From Antedon mediterranea (lineage: Eukaryota > Echinodermata > Crinoidea > Comatulida > Antedonidae): DNA of 64,000 bases. The DNA lies in NCBI RefSeq assembly GCF_964355755.1, contig NC_092675.1, positions 24,654,412 through 24,718,411 of the forward strand, written 5' to 3'. A program made the position numbers and the translations under genes. Below the pieces are notes generated by a model that was not told where the DNA came from, made no database searches, and saw nothing but the letters and a program-made list of their open reading frames with translations. Of this stretch, positions 17,001-32,000 are shown one piece after another. Position 1 is the stretch's first letter, and each line of letters starts with the position of its first letter.

Positions 17001-20000
17001 ATCGAGGGGTTCACGACATACCGAATGAACGAGTAATCTTTCTTCGGGTTGTCTTCGGCAGGTGCTCATATGGCTCGATGTGTAATGCACCGACTTTGGT
17101 ATCAGAGGTACCGGGATCGAATGCCATCATGGGAAAACAATTAAATAAAAGGATTTATTTGGTTATTACACTGAAAGGGCAGTTTTAATTTTGAATAGGC
17201 TACTTTTTGGAAAAGACATAACTGAAAAGTACTTGAATGCGCAAGATACGTTTTGTTGCGGGCGGATAACCAAACTCGTCCTCAAGTGACGAGTTCAGAT
17301 CTAGTTTGTTATATAATACAACCTACTGTTTTAAAATAAACTTTTGTTTAATTAATCCATCTTGAATCATCATCTAATGCCAGGTCGGGAAGCTAGGCTG
17401 GGAAGCTAGGCCAATAAAAAAGGCAGCGCTCAATCTGGACGCTGGTTAGAAAATATAGATGGTGCATACTACAGGTTAATTTTCGAATGCAGGCGACAAC
17501 CTTAACATTTTTTTAAAGGTGCAATAGTGCTGTTCATTCATACTTAGTACGGTTCATTTTATTATGCACAAATGAAAGGCATGTAATGCGTAATTAACCA
17601 ATCAATTGGCAAGGATACACTCAGGTGTGCTACATACCCCTTCTCTCAAAATTATATTATGGTGGAATCTCTATTGGGGTATAAAAGTATAAGTTTGATC
17701 CCAATAAAACGTTTTACAATAACAATGTTAAAATGTATACAATGGAAAATTCCAAATGAAATACACTAGATTTACTTTTATGATTGTTATATTTTTCCTT
17801 ACCAAGAATATTTTCATGACGCATAATGACAGTTTGATATATTTCTGTTTCTCTGTACCAATTGGCCTCCTCTGCTGTGTGGTAAATCTTAACTGCAATT
17901 GGTTCACCGTGCCATCTACCCAACCAAACCTCCCCAAACCGTCCTTTACCAATGGATTTTACTAATTGAACTTGCTTAGCTATCGTGCGTTGAACCTGAA
18001 CCAAATTTAAAATCAATGATTATTAGAAAGATGTGGGATTCTCTTATTATGTGGTAGATATAAGAACTGATGATATTAAAGCATAGGATAACCAACATGT
18101 AGTTGACATTTTTCTATATATTATTCAAAGATTTTGTTACCAAGATGAGGTACAAACATTTTCCGTACAAGATGAGGTTACATTATTAATATTAGTCTCT
18201 TTTTATATGAGAATTACATATGATTATTATTATGAAGAAAATAATGATAAAAAGATGAAAAGAATTATGATTTAAATGAATTATAGATAATGTTTACTAT
18301 TAATCAAGGTTGGTGTTGTGTTTTCAAATTTTATTTCATACGATTTGTTTTACTTGTATTATTTTTAATATTAATGTTTTTTTTGTCTATTTCTACAATT
18401 CATCAACACTTACAAGTAGAGGAAGACCAGAGCCACTACCAGATGACTGCGATCTATCAAGTAATTCTTTAAGCGTTTCCCCTGCAGGGATTAGATGAGT
18501 GTTTTGCTTGGCCGCTTCGTAATCTTCACGTAGTGTTTGTTCTCTCCGTTGATATCTACAAAAGAATTGTGAGCATACATAATTTATGATATCTGATATT
18601 TGGACAAGCATTGTCGCCAGCAAATATTGTACAATGCAGCATTGTATGTTTAACTGGAAAACTATAAAATGAAAATTAAAGCTAGTTTATCATAACAATA
18701 TGAACATTAAATAATAAACAACAATTAAACAAATAATAAGGTAACCGAAACATTATGTTTGAATGTTATGCAGTCAGCATAGCAGAAATACACAGCTAGT
18801 AATAAAGACTATAATCATTTAAAACTCTCTAGTTATCAGTTTTGAAATTACATCAAACCTGCTGACATTGATATCGTAACCACCCACCGTGTGAATATAA
18901 CCACTTCCCCATCTCCCACCCCAACTTCCCAACCACTGTCCAACAAATCAATACAAAAATGTATACTTTCCAATCTTCTTGATAGAGACTAGAAAGTATA
19001 CCGAAGATCTGAAAAACACTTTCAGATTTTAAAATGCTTGAAAAAATATTAGGTTAAAAAAACACTCCAAATGTTTATATTAATGTATATTTACAAAGAA
19101 TGGTGAAAATTTAATTGATTATCACTCATTTAATAGTGATTTAGCATCATAAACTTTATGTTTATTTCTAATGTCTGCCGGTGCAGATTGTCTACAAACT
19201 ATACACAAGTGACAAGTAGCAGGTAATAATAGCCAACTACCTATAGATTATTATCAATTGAACAGACAATCTATCAATTGATTAAGAAATCAATCAAGCA
19301 TCACAACAGACATATTTTAACAATTAAAATTAATATACAAGCAATAACCTCTGGCATTGATAAAATCAAAAGTTCATCCCTAAAACTAAAGACCACAGTG
19401 AAATCCAAGTAGTGATATAAACTTTTCAGAAGGTCCCTATAGTATTTAACATCATAAGGTTTCTACACCCCTGGGAACAGAATCTCTGGAGATAATTGCA
19501 GTTGCATTTAATGCTATTATCCAGTTAACATATCATGTGAAATAGTATCTATAAATGTATAGTGCCATACACAGAAATGTCCTATAAATGTTAACAACCT
19601 TTTGTTATCACACTGAATGCAGATACTGTAGACAAGATCTTTCTTTCTGATCTTGTCAACACTAAATGTTTGAGGTAATACTCTATTCATTGCATGGAGT
19701 AAAGTTCATTGCTATAATACTACTAAAATTACACAGTAATGTATAGGAAAGAATAGGAATAAAAATTTGACTTTCGCGATTTTTCGACTTACGCGAATTC
19801 GACTTAGGAGGAGAATTCGACTTAGGAGGAGTCGACTGTATAATATTGAGACTGCGGAATGCACAATGTAGTGTAAACTATATAGATAGTGATAGATTTG
19901 AATGAGTTTCTAGAAGCCCCAAGCAGGTTGATATTTTATCGTTTTTAATTTGTAAAAGGTAATTACTGTAGTAAAATTGAACTTAGCTGCTCAGTTTTAA

Positions 20001-23000
20001 TCATTACTACATATTGCATATTTGTATATTCTAATTACAGATTTGTAGACTGCTATCACAGTATGTTACACTAGTACAAGCTATATAATAATGCATATAT
20101 TGTTCAAGACAATTGTGTGGGAACATACGGGTGTATAAATGGGTACCTGGTCAGGTCAAGACACAACTTTGTGCCGATTACTTGCCGCATTATAGGAGTA
20201 TGTTTTCATACGTGTTTGATCCAAAAAATGGCCAGGGTAATAATGTGAGGCGTTTAGAAGCATTGTGCAATTACTGCTAATAAGAACGTCACGCTTTTAA
20301 CAATGATTTCAAATTGAACAAAATATTAATTAAGAGTAATTTATCATACTATGTAAAGTACAGTTTAGCCTACTTATTAGTATAATTATCAATTATTATG
20401 ATTGAAGACGTAGCAGTGCTGATGGCTTCAGTGATCCTGATAAATGATGTCGTCAATATTTTAAATTTCTGGGAATGTCCCCAGCTGATAACATGGTAAT
20501 AAATGCTGTCCATCTAGATATAGTGGGACTTCGGATGGCAGAGTTGACATGGAAAATTTGCACACCAGTCCTTCAAATTTAAAATGTTATTGAGTGCTGT
20601 TCAGTTGTGAATGGCCGACTACAGTAGTTCTAGTTTTCAGGTGCCAGAAACATGTTACGGGTGCTTAAAAATGTTGTTAACACTAGCCATATAATCTGAA
20701 ACACTTTGAAAATTATAATAAACTACTGTACAGCACTGAAAGTTCATGATTAGATTGTGTTTGAATAATCTCGCTGGCCAGATAGTGAGCAGAGAATCAT
20801 ATTAATGTGTAGGGGTCAGAATCCTGAAAAGTTTATGTACAGTGTAAGGGCACCAACCCCTTTTTGAACTTAAATTGTTTCAGAGGCCACATACAATTTA
20901 GTAAAGTGTTCTTCTAAATGACAATTATACTTTTACTACAAAGTATCAAAACTGCATGTAGTATTTCTTTTTCCCAACACTATTGTCACCAATGGAGAAA
21001 TAAGCAATAAAATATGCAACCTTTTGGAGGTACAAAGCTATAAATAATACTATAGACAAACTAAACATTTATTGGGCATGATGGAATGGTGAAACATGAT
21101 CAGCATACTACTACAGTGTACAACAGACTCGTTATTAGTACGCAAGCTTTAACAGTCCATAATACTAATGCATTCATTAGCAATGTCCTAATAATGCCAT
21201 CGTTTATGTTAATATTAAAGCATGTACAATAACCATAACATATGCTTTGCAATTTTCTATCAGAGCAACTAGGCGATAACTAGATTGCTTAAATCTATGG
21301 GATTGTCAATTTGTCATCTTGGCTGACTCATCAATGGGATTACTACTTCAAAATCAAATGATACAAAAGTTTGTATATAACTGTTTAGCATGCACTTATA
21401 GTTAAGGCCAAAATATTGTCATAAAAAGTTTCAAAGCCTTCTGATTGAGTTAAAACATTTAATATCAAACCCACGTTTTATGCATTTTAAAAAACATTTG
21501 AGGGCATCAGTAAGGTAGTGTTCAGACATAAAACCAATAACATGTGTAAGTTAAGTTCCTTTAGGAACAAATTTAGACAAAGCGTTTGGACAAATAAAAC
21601 ATGTGTATAGTAAACTGAATGAAATTTACCCAGCAAGATCATATATCATGTTTAAGTGACCCCAGTTAAAATTGTACTGTGATCTCATGTGCGACAGCGA
21701 GGCCATAGAACCTGTGTACCGAGTCTGTTTTATATGTTGTTTTCATTTTGTTACCAGACTTCAGCAACCGGTGAAAAGAAGACCGTCAAAACAACAAAGT
21801 GGAGCAATCACGTTTGGTCTTAGCTAAGCCTAGGCTACATCCAAAAATCATCTTTTTACTTATCACTCAGATTCTTGTGGCTTGCGGTTTAAGGTGTAAT
21901 CCAGCAACTTCGGTGAATTTTTTAAATAGCTCTTTATCCAAGGGGATCATGCACGCGACTATTTACTATTCATGTGTAATTCTAAAGTCAAACAGGTCCT
22001 AACAAAAGTTTACCAAGGATAACAATACATACAGTATTTATCTAGTAATAATCTAACTTATAATATGAAAATGTTATTTCTACTTCCATGGTGGAAGTGG
22101 GTCTTCCTGGCATCACCACTGGTATAATCCTGTATTAACAATCATTATTGAATCATCCAGCTAAATAAAATTGGTGTGTGAAAGTCTATGAGAGCAGCTT
22201 AAACACAAAAATCAAAAAGTCTATATTCTCCGAAGAATGAAAAAAAAAAAAAAACGATGAGGACTATACCATTAATACATAGATAGGTTTTGATACATCT
22301 GTCATCAAAAGGAATGTACTAATTGTGAATCTATCATAAATAATTAAGGCACAAAATAGACAAATGGACTTGTTTTAAACAATTCATTAAATAAAACATG
22401 TGCAGAATCACATGTGTATGTCAAAATAATGTTGTATATTTTGTGAATAAAAAAAAATCTAAAAGATTAGTGATAATTAGCAGTAGTAATTCACTTACAA
22501 AGTCAATACATTTACAAATTATCCACCATAACATCAGGATAATTTTACAACAAATAAATTAACTGGTTAGGAATCTATTTATTTATAGTTAACAAATTAA
22601 CAATAATGCAAATACTAAACAAATAAAACCTACCTGAGGTATATGCAGCCCGTGATCAATACAAATATTAAGAAACAAACAATGATTGAAACAAATAACA
22701 CAATTTTATGCAGACTGGTAATATGACTTGGTACAACAGGAGGCGCTGAAAAAACAAAATTACCCGATTCAATTGGTATGATCAGTGGTACAAAAATAAC
22801 AGAATTTTCATGATAATGCTATTTAGTGTAATCTATTATAAGAGAACTTTTACCAAATAGAGCAGAGTAATATTCCATGTCACATCAACTATTTTCTCAA
22901 TTTCTCATTAAAAAAATTGATTTTGGTTGTTAAATGATGGTTAACCAATTTCCAAAAGAGATTGAGGAAAATACTTTGGGTGCGAGACCTAATGCATCAC

Positions 23001-26000
23001 ACACAATTTTCAAAATGGGTCTGTTTCTGCTGCATAGCACCAAATAAACTGCTTCTTTCAAAATAGAAATTCTGTGAAATTTATGCTCCAAAATGAGCCG
23101 GCGATGTTCGCATTACCCAAAATGCAAAGGGCTATGGCGGTTAATTCAAACATTATTGTAGTGTTTACTCAAGGTTTTTTTAGTTCCAGCTAAAAGTTCA
23201 AACAAACATATTAGGCGTTATTTTTATGCTGCTATTAAACTGTTACTGAAAATTTGTTCCGTTTCTGCAGGCGAAGAAATTGGGATAATTTATTCACATA
23301 ATTAATAACTGGTTATTATTTCGCAGCAGAAACAGGACCGATGTTTACTCTCCATTATAGAATCTTTGATCCAATTGTATGCCATTTTCACACATTTTGT
23401 TATTTTCCCCCCAAAAAAGTAGGTCACAATGTACGTACTGTATATGAAATTATCTAGGTTGTTTTAAAATCTTACATTATTTTATTATATTATGTTATCT
23501 CTAACCATTACAATTTTATTTTCATAACATCAATTTGAACCTTTCTTTTCAACACTTCTATTCATGTGAATATTGATAATTACCCAATAAAAATGATTTA
23601 ATCATTCTGTTATTATTATTATCACTACTCATTATATTTATGTATTAAGCACCATTAGAGTGTATTGATAGATACATTAACTTTATTAACATTATTTTTT
23701 TATGAATGTAATAATTGTAAAATCGTAACTGAAGGTCAAGAAAGTCAATTTGAGTATTATTTATAAAAAAATAATGTAGGGCATTCTATTTAAAGAGATA
23801 ATTCAGCAATTGGATTTACAATAACTCTGCCTTAAAAACTACATTCAATGCTTAACAAAAGACTTATTCTGTATTATAACAAGTTGAACATTTGATATCA
23901 AATTGTTGTTTTGTATTTATTGAATAGCAAGAATAAATATATTTATTTGGGATAGCCCAACCCTTCTATTCAACTCAGCCTCCTTGATGAATAGAACAGT
24001 AAATCTCATTAAAAATTCTCCTCATTCAACTTGTCAATATTTTGTACAATTAGGCCATTGTTTTAATTTTATTTCAACAAGCCAACAATTTTAACAACTA
24101 AACTTGCTTGACAAAAAATGCAAATCAATTATGTATAATGTTAATTGGTGCTGTGAATACCTCTCTTGGGGAACATAGTGCAGTATTTACATAAAAACCA
24201 ATCAACCTTGTATTTTTCAATCTGCATTTCTGTATTAATATGCAAAAGACTTAGAATGCACAAACAAAGATAATATTATAAATGTGAGCAATAAATCTCA
24301 TGAGATATGTTTCTTTGAGGCTATTATAAAGTCATTACTGTGAGCCACATGTTCATATATTTTGATATAAACTTAAGTGCAATACAGTTTTTAACTTTAA
24401 TACTAAAACTGTAGAGTAGAGCTTATTGTATTGAAGTTATTTCAAATATATTATTATGTTAATTTAAGCATAAATAAATAATTTTCTATCTACACAGTAA
24501 AACAATAATTAATATTCATTACTGCAGTAACTCATTTTTTTATTGCAACAATGCAATGATGGTTTTTGTTTCTTTCAATGTAGAAGTTACCATAAAAATT
24601 ATTGTACTAACAGGTTGAAGAAAAAAGCTACAGTACGATAAAACATTCAAACATTTTTATTTCACAGTACTTACGTTGTGTTGGAGGCCTTTTAGTTGAT
24701 GGTGCTAATGTAGGCTCCAGATATACATTACAATAACTTCTATCATTGCAGCAATGTATTTGCCTAGGAATCGAGTGATCTGTTCCAGAGTCAGACATGC
24801 ATTGCATGTAGCCTGTTTCTCCTGGGTCTAGACAACCCATAGATCTTAAACAAAAAGAAGTTGTTACAAAAAATGAATAGCATTATTTTCATTGTTAGAA
24901 ATAAAGACATCAAATTCAAAGTATCCGGTAAATCAGTATACATTTCCTAAAATGTTGTAGCCAAGACCGTTGTACTGTAGTGTAAAACAAGCTATATGGT
25001 GTAAGACTGATGTGGTGTACGCAAGCCATGCAATCTAAAGCTGCCATGGCTTACGCAAGCCATATGGCGTAAAGGCCAGACGAGCTGTAACGGTAAAGCG
25101 TTAAAGGTAATCGGAAAATGCAAAAATAGAATCTATTTTATTTCTTATGATCATTTACACAGAACGCGAAGAGAACGAGCAGTTCAGCGGAAAATCCGAT
25201 CAGGATAGAAACAGATCCGCTTTTGTGAAAATACAGCGCGGTAATTATGGATTCTGGCCAACCAATGACATGATTGAAATGATGTCATCTCTCAACAACT
25301 TTTTTTTGCGCGAGTCCATCGAGTCAAAGAGGACAATAAATACGAGTGCCGTAGTAGGCCTAGCCTAGTTTTGGAACTTCTTATTATTCAGAAATACAAA
25401 CAACTACGACTTTTGATTTTTGTATTTAAGGATAGTGAAAAGAAAATATACATTTAGGACGTTATTAGGCAACAAGTCCCTCTAAAACCTAGGCCTGTGT
25501 GTGCTAGGCCTACTGACAAATCAGTCACATCTAGATCAGCATTGACTTTAACATGCATTACCCTTGAGGCCTACAAGTACCTACTTTCCACCAGTCCACT
25601 CGCAAATTCTGCGCGCTGTGTAAATGGGACAAGCCACGCAGTTTTCCGCTTACAATTACCGCTTACCATTACCAAATCGTCTGTGTAAATTGGCCTTAAG
25701 GATGGTATGGCTTAACGTTACGTGCCTTAATGACCAAAATTTGCCATTAATAATGGAAATTAAGGGGTTTCATTCTGCTCGAGGATCAGATTGTACCATT
25801 TACTTACTACTGTACTTTACAGTAATTAAGAAAATTTCCAGTAAAACAAAATATACATACTGTAGAAAAGATAATATACTATAAAACATACCTAATTGGC
25901 ATTTTAGGCTCACTGCCTTCTTCATAGGCTTGAAGATGTGCAAAACATCGTCCACCTGGCTTTGGTTTGCATGTTTCATTTTGAGCATGTTCTGGACAGT

Positions 26001-29000
26001 GTTCATTACAGGCACATATTAGGTCAGAAAAGACATTTGCTAGAAATTAAAAAAAATAACATTCAAGGTAGATTTAATTATTTAATTTTTTATTATTTTT
26101 GAACAAAATTATAAACAAAACACATAATGTGTTAATTAAAATAACTTTTAATTGTATTTTTAAATGAAGTTAAAGATATTTGAAACAAAATTACCATACA
26201 CACTATTACTCAAGTATTATCAGTAAATACAGAACTGTGTAGTATGGAAGTGCAGTCCAATTATGAATGTAAGGAAAGGTAAATACTATCCTACAGAAAA
26301 ACTATGCAAAATTATAATGTGACCTTAAAATACGGCCCTGGAACCACTGATAAACGCAATAATTATGAAAAAGTAACGACCAAAACAACGAAAAAAATCT
26401 GCTTCCGGGGTTTCTTACAAGCATTAAAACACAGCGTGGTGGTCTTTTGTATTAATGACGTACCAAGAAACACAATGCACTGTCAGGTCAGAAAAATGTG
26501 AGCATGCGCAGAACTTACAGGATGTGTAAAAAGTGACATTTTCTATTTAATACGGAAATGTTTTATCACAGACAAAGTAAACTTGCTTGGCACACTAATG
26601 TGTAGAAACCAAAGAAATAAAATTGAATGTCTTAAAAACATCAAATTAGTGAATAGTGCATATAGAAAATAACACTACAGTAGCTGTGTGAAGGTCAGCC
26701 CACCAGGTGATGATCAACCTATAAGCCAGGCTCAACATCATACACCTACAACAACAAGCTTGATCACATTTCTCAGAATATATCATTATAGTCAATATCT
26801 CATGAACGTTGAATTCAAACTTGAAAATCTGACATCCAACATGATACCATTGAGGTACTGTATAAATTAATACTGAAGGGAGATCATGGAATTAATGCAA
26901 GAAGATCTGTCATGTTTCCTGAAATTCTAACTTGGTCAATTTCTTGGGCTCTTGAAAAACATAATTACCGTATCATTATTAGTATTGTGCAAAACAATAC
27001 TGATTGTACAGTACTATTACTGTAAAAAAAACAAGGCTGTTGAATGTTGTTGAACTAAGATACTTTTAATTTCCTACACATTATTATTCTAGTTGACCAT
27101 AAAATGTTTAATGATTGATATTAACAGAAAGCCTGGCATTACATAATTATATACGTTAAGCAGACGTTAAGCCTGTTTTCGTGTCGACGTTATTCGACGC
27201 TATCGTTAACAATAATCGGCGATCTCTTACGTAAACATTGAAATATTAATGATTTACTTACAGGGAAAGGTACTCGATATCGTTATCATTTCAACTTGAT
27301 CGTTTTCAAACGATCGTCGTTGAACTGTTAACGATCAACGACGATAGCGATGAATAAGGTCGACAGGAAAAGGGCTTTAATTGTACATTTTATTCAAAAC
27401 AACCTTTAGAAAGTAATGTTTAATAATTATCAACATAATTGAACACATTTTGTATAGGCATATTGAAAGCCGTATGGTTCTATTTTTATAACATGTGTTT
27501 GACGTACATAAAAGAGTACAACATCACTTAAAGGATATTTGATGAACACCACCCTTCTGTGTTTACGCGTCCATTAACATCTTGAAAGAAGAGCTTTCCA
27601 ATGCGTTAACTAGCAACAATACCCTTCACAGAGTACTACAGATCCAATAATCATAGCTCGGGTAAGCAGTCTATCCATTAGAATTTCCATCCACCATTAT
27701 TGCTATGAGCGACGAGTAAAATCAAAATTCACAATTATATGATGAAATCTACGCAAACTGGTGGCATTGCTACTGTACGACCATCATCATTTAATTACTT
27801 GTAAACCTAATGTAGCATTCTCTAATGATTGATCTCAATGTATTTCTATCAGTACTGTTGGCCTTTCTATATGTCAGTGAGTGTACTAGCCTGTATTTCC
27901 TTCAATTTAATTTGACATGATGTTAAATAGTATTATTAGAGTACAATAATTAGTAAAGGTTAGTTTAACTTATTATTATAGTTCATTATTCAGCAGCACA
28001 AACATTGTGACAGCAATCTTCCCTTTGTGTATGGACTGATCAAGGATACTCAAATGTTGAATTACAGTACTGTATCTCTTGTGAACGCATTTATATTTGC
28101 TAGTGCATTTTCAACATGAACTGTTACTTTACATATCAGGCCTACAATATAAATTGGGGATTTGTCATCACCATAATCAAAATAACAAGATGTAGCACCA
28201 ATGTATACCAAAATTATTTAGATCTCAAATCAAATCATAGATCATAATAGCCTAATTCAAACTTGAACCCACAGTATTTTAGGGCCTACTCTGAGAACTA
28301 CAGTGTATGCTTGGTTAAACACACTGACTCAGTAGGACAATGGAAAGCAATGACAATAAAAACCCAAAGAGCTTGTTTGGTTTCATTGGAATGTCTACCT
28401 GCTGTTCTGCAGTGCTGTTTCACAAAGCCTTGCTTTTCTGTACTACTACTGCCACTGTACAACCCAAAATGTTCAAGGGCACTTTAATCAAATTTATAAA
28501 CTTCACTCTTGACTCCTCCACACATAAAATAATCTACTGTACCACTGGATTGAATTTTGCTTGTTTTTTATATTAAAGTAACCATGAACTAACATATTAA
28601 AATTTTTAGTGTACAGAAAGTGTATATATCAGCCAGTGTGGCCACAAGATGAGAGCTTATTTATTACTGTATTTTTTTTATAGCTGAGGGCCTGTTTCTA
28701 AAAGCATGTAAATTGTCATTTCAATCATTAAACCATAATATAATCCATAATTTCTATTTTCTTGTGTACTGTAAGTAATACAACTAGCAATATATTATGG
28801 ATATGTCATGTAACAAAAACAGATTATTCCACTGGTAGTAACCTTCTTCAAATTTAATTATCAACCTGGATGGCTTTTACTTACAAAAGTTCATAAATAT
28901 TGTAAATAATGGCTGTAATTTAAACATGTTGTTAATTACTGTACAAAGTACTACTGTATATAATTTGTCTAGACAGTAAATAGCCATTAATAATGTATTT

Positions 29001-32000
29001 AATAAAGACTGGATGAGCTACTGTATATTGAAAACTTAATAAAAGACAGCACATTTGTCACCATGACAACTTCAAATTAAACGGTTTTTTTTCAATCTTG
29101 AAACATATTCTTGCTCAAGAGTTGCATTGATGAAAGTGAGAGAGAAATCACTAACACCTAGTTGATAATACATGATTACTATCATGATGGCTGTGAATTA
29201 GTAACTGTACAGGCCTTTTCTTTTTAAAATTGTAGGTGTGCTACAAATTGTACTCCTCAATACATTCAGGGGTGCTGTACAAGTGTGCTGTTTGTATTTT
29301 GGTTTGTAGAAGTTTACCAAATTCAAGTGTGTTGTACAGCAAATCACACTCTTTAAGGGCAGTTTAGGAGTTAGGTGAGTGATCGCACTCGCTCACCTCA
29401 AAAGAAAAGGCCTGCTGTATTCACCCCCCCCCCCTCCCTCCCCCCTTGAAAAATAAAATTGTGTCCATACTGAGTGTCAGTGATGTGCTCATTCCTTCCT
29501 TACAACCACATAGTTGAAACATAAATGAATACAGTAGTTAAAAAAACTACAGTAAGAAGCAACAGAAATATCATGAAAGGATGACAACGCTAAACTACAG
29601 TATGTTTTTTGAACATATTTTAAAACCTTACCTCTTTTAAAAAACCTATTTTAATTGATCATTACAAATACACTGATTGATCTACATTCAAATCTAGAAC
29701 ATGGTGCAGTTGTGTACAGTACCTTGAATGCCTGAACGAATGCCTTACCGTAATCCAAATTAAGCCTATTTAAAGAACAATTGGTTTTAATCGCAGGGTC
29801 CTACGAGTCTAGTCAACATGGCCTCTAAACTGTTAAAATCTTAATGTTTTAAACGCTAATGCTCAATGGTGAAAATGAGTAAAAATAACCCAAACCATGA
29901 GCTTTAAAATTAGTTTTACACAAACTATAGACAAATAAGAGAATGATTTGTAAAGAATAATCCAATCCGCTGAGCTACTGTATTAATGCTATTATATTAG
30001 GTGTTGTCACACTTTTTTACTGTACAACTATGGACTGTACTATCTTGCTGTGGCCCTATAGTGATTTTCAAATCAACCATTGTTCTTTATATAGCTAGTG
30101 TTCCTTCTTTCTTGATCAATTTACCTGGCAACTTGGTTAATTTGGCCAAATTAAGTCCAGTGCAATCGGGGAACAACATCAAATGTAATAAAACAGATAA
30201 TACTTTTTAAAATGTGGTTTATTCAGTTATAAAAAAAATGACCTGGGATGAGACACATTTATTTTCATTCAAGTAGTCAATTGAATGTTTATTGAAATGT
30301 TTATATATAGTATTTTTATGTAAAAAATGAAGTACAGAATTATAATATGCCCTAATTATAATCTCATCCAAGCTCATCATACAGATATTAAATTAATACC
30401 TGTAGCATAGGTATACAGTTACTATATTTTCTAAATTTAAATTTAATTTATATTTTATTTAATTCTAGGACACTGTTCACAAAGGTACATTACTTTTTAA
30501 AGCCATCGTACACTGCAACAACTTGACAGTCTTAGCACTTGCTTTGTTCCTTCAATGTGTTAAGTGCATGTGATTATGTTCAATTAAGTGATGATGCTTA
30601 ACTTTCTAAAGTGGTCAAACAGCTTAAGCTTACTACTGCATTGCATTATGCTTATTACTATACACTGTTTGATTTCTATACTATAGTACACAGACGACTG
30701 TACTAAACTAAATTCAAATCTCTGCTTCCAACGAAAGGTATAATTTATATTTACTTAGAAATATTTCAATTCAATTCAATTTCTTTTTATTTCGGAAATA
30801 TCATCCATATTAATAAACAGAAAAAGAAAAATTGTAAACTCTAAACTTAAGTTTATAGAATGCTTCTCCATCTACAATACATTTTGGAGTTAACTAATAT
30901 TAATTAATAAAACCAGCTACAATTTCTTCATAGCAAATTTGAAGATTTTCATTTATTATAATCTTACAATACAGTACTGTATATCAAGAGCTGGGGGGGG
31001 GGGAGGGAGGGGTGGAGGAAGGAAATGAAGAGAAAATAAAGAAAAAGAAAATACGGTACAGTGTTACTGTAGATTAAAGGCACAAGTGTGACCATAGAGA
31101 GATTCACTATCTACTGTCTAGTGCACGACAGAAATTGTAGTTTAAAAATAGACCATACTCATTAGTACAGGTATAAAATATACAATTAATTTATTTAAAC
31201 TTATGCAGCTCAAACTAATGAAATGTATGAACTGTCAAACCTGACATATTATATCAAAACAGGCAAGGTGTTTATCAAATGACAGGTCTTCACTTCACTA
31301 CAAATTCAGTATGATACTGAACGGTCAAATTGGAATTATCGAATTCACTTGATTGCTTGCGGTCTGCACTGTAGCCTAAAGCAAACGACAGAATGTTATC
31401 ATGTGATCACATTAGCATAATACAGTACTACGTGAATTAATCGTTTTCCATCACATTTATTATCGTCTCAAGTCTATTTGGTTTATTGTAATAAAATTAA
31501 ATTAATTTTCAAAAGGGGGAAAATGATCTTGAATGAAAAGCAATACTGTGGGTGCAGTAACATTAATTAGTTCAATGGATTTAAGATAATGAATTGGTTG
31601 GTACAGTACCAATTTATATCACTGTAATAATACTGAACAGATTCAAAATAAATGCGTACAGTATACTGTAAATGTACTGTACAGTAACAGGTTTACTGTT
31701 TAAGAATGGTTTTGCTTCCTACAGATTGTATATGCTGCATATGTACACAACACAGTCCAGTAACTCATCTGTAGGCCTACAGTAGGTCACCTGCTACAAC
31801 ACTTTTATTCATTACAAACGCGCAAGTAACCTGATTATCCTACAGTACATACTGTACGATGCTACGACAGAGTGATGCATCAACGATCTCGGTGAAATCA
31901 CCAACCAATCAAATTGGTTACTGTATGCCAAGTGATACTTTGTAACAAAAACAAAACAAAACACTACTAAAATTTAGATACAATTTAACTATAACACTGT

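Larger units (their letters stand above)
15722..17273. mobile_element. TIR-flanked repeat block, ~1.55 kb, in a BMPR1 intron
   Basis: The ends are a perfect 13-bp inverted repeat, TTGGTTATCCGCC (15722-15734) and its complement (17261-17273). The left end also forms a 10-bp hairpin with CTCAA loop. CTCAAG recurs in a second hairpin just outside the right end (AACTCGTC/GACGAGTT, 17274-17297). The inside holds a 278-bp tandem duplication and a stretch related, in inverse orientation, to the 39863-40619 element. No clear target-site duplication and no transposase. Confidence 0.55.
18556..22633 (-). other. BMPR1 intron, no further gene seen
   Basis: Intron between the membrane-segment exon and the GS-box exon. 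It contains the pogo-like end (19768-19838) and the dispersed repeat at 20118-20265. The remainder is AT-rich without supported coding sequence. Confidence 0.6.
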
